NCBI GenBank assembly: GCA_017537045.1
Contig: JAFYLN010000140.1
Coordinates: 1 to 47,993 of the forward strand
Direction of reading: 5' to 3'
Source: Oscillospiraceae bacterium
Lineage (GTDB): Bacteria > Bacillota_A > Clostridia > Oscillospirales > Oscillospiraceae
Length of the DNA: 47,993 nucleotides
How positions within the stretch are numbered: the stretch's first letter is position 1; every line of letters starts with the position of its first letter. Positions 41,339 to 47,993 of this stretch are shown piece after piece. Below the pieces are notes generated by a model that was not told where the DNA came from, searched no databases, and was given only the letters and a program-made list of their open reading frames with translations. The position numbers were made by a program, and so were the translations under genes.

Positions 41339-41367
41339 TTGCATTTTTCTGTTATGTAGCATAAAAT
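41339..41367 (+). promoter_or_regulatory. Glutamine synthetase promoter
   Basis: TTGCAT (41339-41344), 17 bases, TAAAAT (41362-41367). The predicted start near 41374 leaves about 60 bases of leader. The -35 and spacer start (TTGCATTTTTCTGTT) match the divergent promoter at 14 of 15 positions. Confidence 0.82.
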
Positions 41368-41435
41368 TCAATATATAATGCCTGAAATTTACCTTGAATC
41401 AGTTGAATTCCGTATTTTGAAAGGACGTAGACGGT

Positions 41436-43520
41436 ATGAATGACTTCATCAATGTTCCTGAGATTTTTGGCAGTGATGTTTTCACGGAAGCTGTTATGAA
41501 GCAGCGTCTGGAACCTCAGATCTATGAAGCATGGAAAAAATGCATTGCCACGGGCACCCATTTGTCTCTGGATGTTGCAACACCCATTGCCGAGGGTATG
41601 AAAGACTGGGCAATTGAAAAGGGCGCTACCCATTTTACCCACTGGTTCCAGCCCATGACCGGCATTACCGCCGAGAAGCATGATTCTTTTATTGCCCCCA
41701 CCGGTGATGGACGGGTCATTATGGAATTTTCCGGCAAGGAACTGGTAAAGGGCGAATCCGACGGTTCCTCCTTCCCCAACGGCGGCCTGCGCGCCACCTT
41801 TGAAGCCCGCGGCTATACCGCATGGGATCCCACATCCGCCGCTTTTGTAAAAGACGGCAGCCTGTACATCCCCACCTGTTTCTTCTCCTACAACGGCGAG
41901 GCGCTGGATAAAAAGACGCCCCTGCTTCGCTCCATTGAGGAGGTCTCCCGTGAATCCGTCCGCATCCTGCGGCTGTTCGGGGATCAGGAAACAGTTCGTG
42001 TTATCCCCTCTGTCGGCGCAGAGCAGGAGTATTTCCTGCTGCCCAAGGATCTCTATTCCCAACGTGAGGATCTGCGGCTGACCGGCCGTACACTCTTCGG
42101 CGCACAGCCACCCAAGGGTCAGGAGCTGGATGACCACTACTTCGGCAGTATCCGTACCCGCGTTTCCGCATTTATGAAGGATCTGGATGAGCAGCTCTGG
42201 CGGCTTGGTATTCTGTCCAAGACAAAGCACAACGAGGGTGCTCCCTGCCAGCACGAGCTTGCGCCCATCTATACCGATGTGAACACCTCCTGCGATGACA
42301 ACCAGATGATCATGCGCACCATGAAAAAGTGCGCCGCCAAGCATAATCTGGTCTGCCTGCTCCACGAAAAGCCCTTTGCAGGCATCAGTGGCTCCGGTAA
42401 GCATAACAACTGGTCTTTGAATACCGACGGCGGCAAAAATCTGTTCAGCCCCGGCAAAACCCCTTACCAGAATGCACGGTTCCTGCTGTTTCTTGCCGCA
42501 TTTGTCAAAGGTGTGGACGAATATCAGGATCTGCTGCGCTGCACCGTGGCCTATGCAGGCAACGACCACCGGTTGGGTGCCAACGAAGCACCCCCTGCCA
42601 TTATTTCCATTTTCCTCGGTGATGAGCTGAATGCCATCATCCGCTCCATTGTGGATGGCAGTAATTATGTAAACCCAGAGAAGCGGAATCTGCGTATCGG
42701 CGTGGACGTTCTGCCCTCCATCCGCAAGGACACCACTGACCGCAACCGCACCTCTCCCCTCGCCTTCACCGGCAACAAATTTGAGTTCCGCATGCTGGGT
42801 TCTTCCCAGTCCATCTCCGATCCCAACACCATTTTGAACACCATTATGGCAGAGGAGCTGGGCAAGTTCGCAGATGTGCTGGAAAAGGCGGAGCATTTTG
42901 ACGATGCCCTCCATGAGCTGGTGGCCACCGCCTTCCGCGACCATGAGCGGATCATTTTCAGCGGTAACGGCTATTCTGATGAGTGGAAAATAGAAGCTGC
43001 CCGCCGGGGACTCAGCAACTTCCCCTCTACCGCAGAATGCCTGCCCTCCTATCTTGCCGGGAAGAATGTGCAGCTTGTTACCAAGCACAAGATCTTTACA
43101 GAAGCGGAATTCCATGCCCGGCATGCAATTTACACGGAAAGCTATAATAAGATCGTCCGCATCGAAGCCAGAACCACCTTGGATATGGCCATGCGGCAGA
43201 TTTTGCCTGCCGTACTGCATTATGCACGCCATCTTTCCGAAGGACTGGTTTCCAAGCAGGCTCTGGGACTTGCAAGCCGCGCTGACAAGGAAGTGCTGCA
43301 GCGCATTACAACACTGTCTGACAGCCTGTATGACGGCTGCGAAAAGCTGAAAGCGCTGCTTGGCCAGATTCCCGCAGACAACAACGATGCAGCCACCTAT
43401 TTCCACAAATCGGTTATTCCCGCCATGGATGCTGTCCGCCGGGATGCCGACGCGCTGGAGGAGCTGACTGACAAGGCCTACTGGCCCTTCCCCACCTACT
43501 CCGATCTGCTTTACTATTGA
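41436..43520 (+). CDS. glnN: Glutamine synthetase, type III
   Basis: This 694-residue enzyme makes glutamine from glutamate, ammonia and ATP. Length and N-terminus (MNDFINVPEIFGSDVFTEAVMK) fit GSIII. Signatures: THFTHWFQPMTG with HDSFI, MEFSGKELVKGESDGSSFPNGGLRATFEARGYTAWD (about 95-130), PSVGAEQEYFLL, NEGAPCQHELAPIY, KPFAGISGSGKHNNWSL and GNKFEFRMLGSSQSI. All expected active-site segments appear present. It is transcribed alone, between its own promoter and a strong terminator, and is divergent from an aminotransferase that would consume or supply glutamate. Confidence 0.97.
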   Translation: MNDFINVPEIFGSDVFTEAVMKQRLEPQIYEAWKKCIATGTHLSLDVATPIAEGMKDWAIEKGATHFTHWFQPMTGITAEKHDSFIAPTGDGRVIMEFSGKELVKGESDGSSFPNGGLRATFEARGYTAWDPTSAAFVKDGSLYIPTCFFSYNGEALDKKTPLLRSIEEVSRESVRILRLFGDQETVRVIPSVGAEQEYFLLPKDLYSQREDLRLTGRTLFGAQPPKGQELDDHYFGSIRTRVSAFMKDLDEQLWRLGILSKTKHNEGAPCQHELAPIYTDVNTSCDDNQMIMRTMKKCAAKHNLVCLLHEKPFAGISGSGKHNNWSLNTDGGKNLFSPGKTPYQNARFLLFLAAFVKGVDEYQDLLRCTVAYAGNDHRLGANEAPPAIISIFLGDELNAIIRSIVDGSNYVNPEKRNLRIGVDVLPSIRKDTTDRNRTSPLAFTGNKFEFRMLGSSQSISDPNTILNTIMAEELGKFADVLEKAEHFDDALHELVATAFRDHERIIFSGNGYSDEWKIEAARRGLSNFPSTAECLPSYLAGKNVQLVTKHKIFTEAEFHARHAIYTESYNKIVRIEARTTLDMAMRQILPAVLHYARHLSEGLVSKQALGLASRADKEVLQRITTLSDSLYDGCEKLKALLGQIPADNNDAATYFHKSVIPAMDAVRRDADALEELTDKAYWPFPTYSDLLYY

Positions 43521-43527
43521 TACGCGC

Positions 43528-43559
43528 AAAGCACCACCCGGAACCGGGTGGTGCTTTTT
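43528..43559 (+). terminator. Terminator after glnN
   Basis: AAAGCACCACCCGG pairs with CCGGGTGGTGCTTT and is followed by T residues. The arms match those of the terminator at 46090 over 12 bases. Confidence 0.93.
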
Positions 43560-43621
43560 ATGACGCTTTCAATTTTTTGAAAAAATGTCATGATGATATG
43601 TGAGGTTGTTACCTGAATTTC

Positions 43622-43627
43622 CGTCTA
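43622..43627 (+). promoter_or_regulatory. Possible ECF-type -10 element upstream of the sigma factor gene
   Basis: CGTCTA at 43622-43627 resembles the -10 element (CGTC/CGTCTA) of many Firmicutes ECF sigma promoters. The matching -35 is unclear (TGAGGT at 43601-43606 is a weak candidate). If real it would mean autoregulation. Confidence 0.4.
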
Positions 43628-43665
43628 TTAGGGTGAGGACACAAAAAGAAACGAGGTGAACCCAA

Positions 43666-44220
43666 ATGGAAGACAACAGAATCATTGAACTGTACTTTGC
43701 CAGAAATGAGGATGCCATCCGTCATACGGCTGATACCTATGGCCGGCGGCTGTTCTATCTGGCAGAGCGGATTGTTCAAAATGATCAGGATGCAGAAGAA
43801 AGTGTCAGCGATACCTATTTGAAAGCGTGGAATACCATTCCTCCCCACAAACCCCGGTATTTCTTCGCCTATCTTGCCAAAATCTGCAAGAATTTTGCAC
43901 TGGACAGGCTGGACTGGAACGCTGCAGCCAAACGAAAGGCAGAGGTCGTCAGTCTGACGCAGGAGATGGAAAGCTGCATTCCGGACACAGCCCGCGACTG
44001 CGATGTGGACAGAAAAGAGCTTGGCATGATTCTTGATGCGTTCCTGCGCACACTGACACCGGAAAACAGAATGGTCTTTATGCGGCGCTACTGGTATATG
44101 GATACCATTGCAGAAATCGCAGCGCGCTACGGGATCAGCGAAAGTGCAGTGCATATGCGCCTGAACCGCACACGTGGAAAACTACACACTTACCTGCAAA
44201 CGGAGGGAATTCGGGTATGA
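43666..44220 (+). CDS. ECF-type RNA polymerase sigma factor
   Basis: This is a 184-residue sigma-70 family factor with only regions 2 and 4. Region 2 (about 15-85) includes YGRRLFYLAERIVQNDQDAEESVSDTYLKAWNTIP. Region 4 (about 125-180) has LRTLTPENRMVFMRRYWYMDTIAEIAARYGISESAVHMRLNRTRGKL, a complete helix-turn-helix. GAGGTGA precedes the ATG. It overlaps the next gene by four bases (ATGA), the usual arrangement for a sigma factor with its membrane regulator. Confidence 0.93.
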   Translation: MEDNRIIELYFARNEDAIRHTADTYGRRLFYLAERIVQNDQDAEESVSDTYLKAWNTIPPHKPRYFFAYLAKICKNFALDRLDWNAAAKRKAEVVSLTQEMESCIPDTARDCDVDRKELGMILDAFLRTLTPENRMVFMRRYWYMDTIAEIAARYGISESAVHMRLNRTRGKLHTYLQTEGIRV

Positions 44221-46055
44221 ACAGCAAAGATTTGATTCAAAGCATGAACTATGTGGGCGATGATCTGGTTAATGAAGCAGAACACGGCAGATTCTCCGTC
44301 CGAAACGAACAGGCTGCCCAGCCGCGCAGATGGTTCCGCAAGCCGCTTCTGATCGCTGCACTGATCGGATTGATGGTATTTTTGATGGGCTGTGCCATCT
44401 ACGTTCTGAAAATGCAGGACCTGAATCTGGGTCAGGAAGACGTCACTTATGATGTCTTTGATGACGATACCATGGAATATCTGGGGCAGGAGACCTACAC
44501 GCAGGAGGTCTTTACCTTGACAGGTCTGGAGGGAACGCCAACCTATCTGGCATCCAAAGAGTGGTATGATTTTAAGCAGACCTACGATCCGAACTATCAG
44601 ATTCTGGAATCCGTCAAAGCCAATTATCCGGAATTTCCAGCAGAATATGGTGCCTATGGCCTCTACTCTCAGGAGATGAAGGATAAGCTTGATGAAATTC
44701 TGAGCAAACACGGCCTGAAACCTATGGGCGCGCGGTTGGAATTCCGGACACTGCGCAATATGCTCAATGCCCTCGGTATTGAGAAGCTTCAGACCGTGGA
44801 GAATGAAATTACCATCGATGTTGATATGGGCAGCTGCTATGAAAACGGCAATTTCGCTCTCACTCTGAATTTCACATGGCCGGAAACTGCAGAGAATGAA
44901 CTGAATGCGACCTGGGGCAACCTGCGCTGGAACCGGGCAGACTGTTTCAGTGACGATCTTTTCGCCATCCAGCAAACTGGCGACTGGAAGGAGTGGAATT
45001 ATAAAACCACCTCCGGTGATGATGTGCTGATCATCCGCTCCGACTCTGACTGGCGTAGCTGGATCATCTGCAAGCGCACGGATGGCATCCTGTCCCTGCA
45101 GGTGGAATCCCGTCTGGATGCGTGGAATAATGTGGACGGCAAGACGTGGGCGGACGAATATTTTCTGACGGACAAGCAGATGGAGCAGTTGGCAGATGCC
45201 ATTGATTTTGCCGTCCAGCCTCGTGTCGCAACGCAGGAGGATGTGAAGAATCAGCCCGCACCCCCGAATGAAGCAACACAGGACGGCTATACCGTGAAGC
45301 TGAAGTCCGTGGAGACCGATGGTTGGATCGCCCGCATCGTGATGTCCATTACTGCCCCCGAGGGCAAAGTGATCAGCCGCAACCCTGTTCCGGGTCTTGA
45401 AGATGTGCATTACAACATCGGCACCACTAATTTTGATAGCTTTGAACCCAAAACCGGCAGACTCAGCAGCGGCAGCGGCGGTTGGAATGCGGAGGAAGAT
45501 GGCGACGGCCTCGACAACACACAGGATCTCGTCTTGGAGGCGCGTTACAACATGCAGGATGGTTCCGCACCCTTTGCGCCCGGTAAAACATGGATCATCC
45601 GCTTTGAGGATCTGGTCGGTTCTTACTGGGACAGTAAAAATTTAAAAAATGTTGAAGAGCAGTTAGCAACAGGCGAATGGACCTTTGAGGTCGATTTTAA
45701 TGAATCTAACGGCGATTACCGGGAAATTGAACTGCTGACCGAGCCTGTCGAGATTGGCGTTTCCACCGGTTGGAAGCCCGATGGCACGGATGTGGTGGAA
45801 GACGTGACAGTTTCTTCCATCAAGCTCCGCAAATACAGCCTGACCATCACCCATGACGGCCCTGAATATACAGACTTCTCCTATATCAACGGTCAGAAGA
45901 TGTGTGCTGTCATGAAGGATGGAAGTACAATTGAAATCCTCGGCACCGGCCGTGTATATCAGGCTTACGGCGAGATTGACTTCGAACAGCTTGACTACAT
46001 TCAGCTGGCAGATGGAACTAAATTAACCATCCCCACCGTTCAGTCCGTGGGATAA
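44217..46055 (+). CDS. Membrane-anchored regulator/sensor paired with the ECF sigma factor
   Basis: This is a 612-residue protein. A short N-terminal cytoplasmic segment (1-42) ending in basic RRWFRK precedes a single membrane helix (about 44-64), and everything after it should be extracellular. The large outer part is Trp- and acid-rich with several beta-strand repeats, and has no recognisable zinc-binding anti-sigma motif. By position it is a candidate anti-sigma factor: the cytoplasmic tail would hold the sigma factor and the outer domain would sense an envelope signal. This is inference from gene order and topology; the ligand is unknown. It ends just before a bidirectional terminator. 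Confidence 0.75.
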   Translation: MNSKDLIQSMNYVGDDLVNEAEHGRFSVRNEQAAQPRRWFRKPLLIAALIGLMVFLMGCAIYVLKMQDLNLGQEDVTYDVFDDDTMEYLGQETYTQEVFTLTGLEGTPTYLASKEWYDFKQTYDPNYQILESVKANYPEFPAEYGAYGLYSQEMKDKLDEILSKHGLKPMGARLEFRTLRNMLNALGIEKLQTVENEITIDVDMGSCYENGNFALTLNFTWPETAENELNATWGNLRWNRADCFSDDLFAIQQTGDWKEWNYKTTSGDDVLIIRSDSDWRSWIICKRTDGILSLQVESRLDAWNNVDGKTWADEYFLTDKQMEQLADAIDFAVQPRVATQEDVKNQPAPPNEATQDGYTVKLKSVETDGWIARIVMSITAPEGKVISRNPVPGLEDVHYNIGTTNFDSFEPKTGRLSSGSGGWNAEEDGDGLDNTQDLVLEARYNMQDGSAPFAPGKTWIIRFEDLVGSYWDSKNLKNVEEQLATGEWTFEVDFNESNGDYREIELLTEPVEIGVSTGWKPDGTDVVEDVTVSSIKLRKYSLTITHDGPEYTDFSYINGQKMCAVMKDGSTIEILGTGRVYQAYGEIDFEQLDYIQLADGTKLTIPTVQSVG

Positions 46056-46087
46056 CGTTCGAGCATATTAGTTTTCCTGTGAAACAT

Positions 46088-46121
46088 ACAAAGCACCACC
46101 CCGGCGGGGTGGTGCTTTCTT
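46088..46121. terminator. Bidirectional terminator between converging genes
   Basis: A perfect 13-bp stem AAAGCACCACCCC (46090-46102) with GGGGTGGTGCTTT (46106-46118) and three-base loop. It serves both the sensor gene and the lipoprotein gene on the opposite strand. Confidence 0.93.
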
Positions 46122-46122
46122 T

Positions 46123-47730
46123 TCAGTTCAGTGCGTTATTGATGGCATCAAGGTCGGTCTGGGGAATGGATGTTAGCTGTGCGGCTTCAGACCAGATCAT
46201 ATTCTGCTCGCCGTGCCAGAAGAGATCACAAAGAATTGCAACATAGACATCTTCAACTTTTCCTATATTTCCGCTCCAATCAAGGCCAAGGTCAAATTCA
46301 GAATAGACCGTACCCGTGGAAGCATCTATAAGAAATACATTGCCGGTAATGCCATGTATATCGGTGTCGATTCCCGTGACACGCAGCATGATCAGGTGTA
46401 CTTCAAATCCTTCAAAATCCTCCAGATAATACTCATAAGCCATTTCCAGACCGATGGTTGCAGGATTCTCTGCATAAGACTGATACTGGTCCGTGTTCCG
46501 GATGCTGCAGATTACATCGATCACAAACTGGTTGGAAACGGACAGAGGCTTGCTCTCAACTGCAGGGCTGGTATTCTGTGAAGTCTGCTCCACTTCTTCT
46601 GCAAATTCTATATCATCCACTACCGGTTCTGTGGGCGGTGGTGCGATGGGATTCTGGGCAAAGTAATTGACCAGTTCCTGATTGATGGCGGTGATCTCAC
46701 CGTCAGATAGTTTATAATTGGTTTCATTCTGGGAGAAGAAAATTTCTTCCTCTCCACCTAGAATACGATCGTACGAGCCTGCAAGAAGATGTGCGACTTT
46801 CTCCGGTGTATCAAGTCCATCCCATTCCGGATCAAATTCCCTGTCGGTATAGAGTGCACCGGTTTCCATATCCACAACCAGTTTGCCCAGTGAGCCGTCA
46901 TCCGTGTTGGCATCTGCCAATTTGATGACCAGACTGTGGGTACGCAGGGAGATCTCTTCTACAATTTCTGCAGCTGCCTGAACCAAGGGCGCGGCACTGC
47001 TGGGATAGAGGGCGTGATAAAGTTCGCTGCCTGCAAACTGCTTCAGCGCATCCACAACAACTTGCTGCCGTTCCTCGGGGGTGGTGTTCAGTTCCGGGGC
47101 TGCTTCCGCACCTCTGTCCGGGAGCGGTTCCAGATTCAGGGCTGTGTTGATGTATGCGATCTCATCCGCAGACAGCTCCCGCACGAAGGCATAGCCTCTT
47201 TTGCCGCCTGTGAAATTATCGGGGAAACTATTGACCGCTTCGCTGTAGTTGGAAGAACAGCCAAAGGTTATGCCGATGGGAGTATCCTTGATCTGCTCAT
47301 AACGGGCCTGCAGTTCTGCCCTGTTCCAGCTGATTGAATCATAGTAGCTGCCCGAATCAATATCATAAGCAACAATATCCCGATCAAAGACTATATCCTC
47401 AAGCTGCATATCACCCTCAATGCCCATGAGAATGAAATGCTGATCCTTGTCCTCACTACCCAATACATATACCTCTGCAGCCCCGGTCAGGTAAGGACCA
47501 TAGGCTTTATCGGCACCATAAAGAATCCTGCCCGATGCCCATGTGTCCTGCAGGAAATTCCATTCCTCACTGGCATCAAACTCAATCACGCTTTGAGTAA
47601 TATACTCGGTTGAGATGAGCCATTCCTTGGGTTCTTCAGGCATGGTTGGAGCCGCAGATTCCCCGTTGCCGCAGGCGCAAAGAGAAAGGCACAAGATCAC
47701 AGCAAGGATAGATAAGACCGTTCTTTTCAT
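46123..47730 (-). CDS. Lipoprotein with internally duplicated domain
   Basis: This 535-residue predicted lipoprotein has a basic N-terminus, hydrophobic stretch and lipobox LCAC with Cys20 as the lipidated residue. The N-terminal region (about 35-200) is unrecognised. Two similar units follow. About 215-360 contains KLVVDMETGALYTDREFDPEWDG and then DGEITAINQELVNYF. About 400-535 contains NVFLIDASTGTVYSEFDLGLDWSG and then TDLDAINNALN. They are separated by a Pro/Thr/Glu-rich linker, and the D-x-x-TG-x-(L/V)-Y core is shared. Function unknown; it faces the outside of the membrane. AAGGAG precedes the ATG. Confidence 0.78.
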   Translation of the reverse strand: MKRTVLSILAVILCLSLCACGNGESAAPTMPEEPKEWLISTEYITQSVIEFDASEEWNFLQDTWASGRILYGADKAYGPYLTGAAEVYVLGSEDKDQHFILMGIEGDMQLEDIVFDRDIVAYDIDSGSYYDSISWNRAELQARYEQIKDTPIGITFGCSSNYSEAVNSFPDNFTGGKRGYAFVRELSADEIAYINTALNLEPLPDRGAEAAPELNTTPEERQQVVVDALKQFAGSELYHALYPSSAAPLVQAAAEIVEEISLRTHSLVIKLADANTDDGSLGKLVVDMETGALYTDREFDPEWDGLDTPEKVAHLLAGSYDRILGGEEEIFFSQNETNYKLSDGEITAINQELVNYFAQNPIAPPPTEPVVDDIEFAEEVEQTSQNTSPAVESKPLSVSNQFVIDVICSIRNTDQYQSYAENPATIGLEMAYEYYLEDFEGFEVHLIMLRVTGIDTDIHGITGNVFLIDASTGTVYSEFDLGLDWSGNIGKVEDVYVAILCDLFWHGEQNMIWSEAAQLTSIPQTDLDAINNALN

Positions 47731-47759
47731 AACAAAGCTCCTTAAATCCGATTTCCACC

Positions 47760-47788
47760 ATTATATCAACACTGGAAATACCTGTCAA
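47760..47788 (-). promoter_or_regulatory. Consensus promoter of the lipoprotein gene
   Basis: Minus strand: TTGACA (47783-47788), 17 bases, TATAAT (47760-47765), an exact match to the vegetative consensus. The remaining bases to the right edge (47789-47993) hold no gene or structure I can support. Confidence 0.93.
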
Positions 47789-47993
47789 TTATGTTCTTAA
47801 CTCTCAAACCGTTCCGTGAACCCTGTATATACCGAAAGCAAATTCTTTCCGTTTTTGTAGGTTTGTCAATGATGTGTTACACATTCGGGAAAGAAAAAAG
47901 AACATGTTTCGGTGACTTCCAGTTGAGTGGTCTCATGGGGAAGTTGTTATATTGACGTTGTCTAACAGCCAGCTGCTTTTCGAAATCAGCAAA

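Noticed and set aside
41174..41371. 66-residue N-terminal extension of the aminotransferase
   Set aside because: The extension crosses a consensus promoter, has no family similarity, and the ATG at 41173 has a proper ribosome binding site.
41352..43529. Long minus-strand open frame (725 codons) opposite glnN
   Set aside because: It is antisense to a complete type III glutamine synthetase with intact motifs and a clear promoter; low-complexity His/Gln/Gly content is typical of a shadow frame.

Overview
The window looks like chromosome of a gut-type Clostridia, most likely Oscillospirales/Oscillospiraceae. The evidence is a roughly half-GC composition, strong AGGAGG ribosome binding sites, an alanine T-box, RNase M5, a type III glutamine synthetase, a type I-beta DAHP synthase, and lipoproteins with threonine/proline/glutamate spacers. 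Genus and species cannot be read from the sequence. It carries about 39 protein genes (one cut by the left edge, one a 21-codon leader peptide). I see no rRNA, tRNA, insertion sequence, phage or CRISPR array.

Layout. 1-1.2 kb: end of rplL, its terminator, and an unknown membrane protein. 1.2-9.5 kb: envelope genes on the minus strand, namely an SH3-type lipoprotein, a 1526-residue repeat-rich secreted protein behind a long hairpin-rich leader, and an SGNH hydrolase/MBOAT pair. 9.5-15.2 kb: Mrp-type ATPase, MazG-like and Nudix hydrolases, a nucleotidyltransferase, an ABC-F ATPase, a GNAT acetyltransferase and RNase M5. 15.2-21.6 kb: holA, comEC and alaS, with alaS under a T-box whose specifier reads GCC (Ala). 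21.6-24.2 kb: a PaaK-like adenylate-forming remnant, asnA and a DUF2500-type protein.

24.35-32.5 kb, plus strand, is the centrepiece. A tightly packed operon, aroF-tyrA-aroB-aroA-aroC-pheA-aroE/K-aroQ, encodes every step from PEP plus erythrose-4-phosphate to chorismate, and on to prephenate, phenylpyruvate and 4-hydroxyphenylpyruvate. It is preceded by a consensus promoter, a 21-codon leader peptide with nine Phe/Tyr codons (eight of them among codons 9-17), a perfect 12-bp hairpin over those codons, a 15-position antiterminator pairing and a 13-bp intrinsic terminator. This is a complete ribosome-mediated attenuator sensing Phe and Tyr together, an arrangement normally associated with Proteobacteria rather than Firmicutes.

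32.5-41.2 kb: a GNAT, an ABC exporter with a coiled-coil permease, a nitrilase-like hydrolase, a GtrA/P-loop kinase/LUD-domain operon and an aspartate-type aminotransferase. 41.2-48 kb: type III glutamine synthetase, divergent from the aminotransferase with near-identical promoter elements; an ECF sigma factor with a large membrane sensor; and a lipoprotein with an internal duplication. A family of about 110-145 bp palindromic intergenic repeats ending TGTCATTGCGA/TCGCAATGACA is scattered through the window, including one copy inside the alaS leader.
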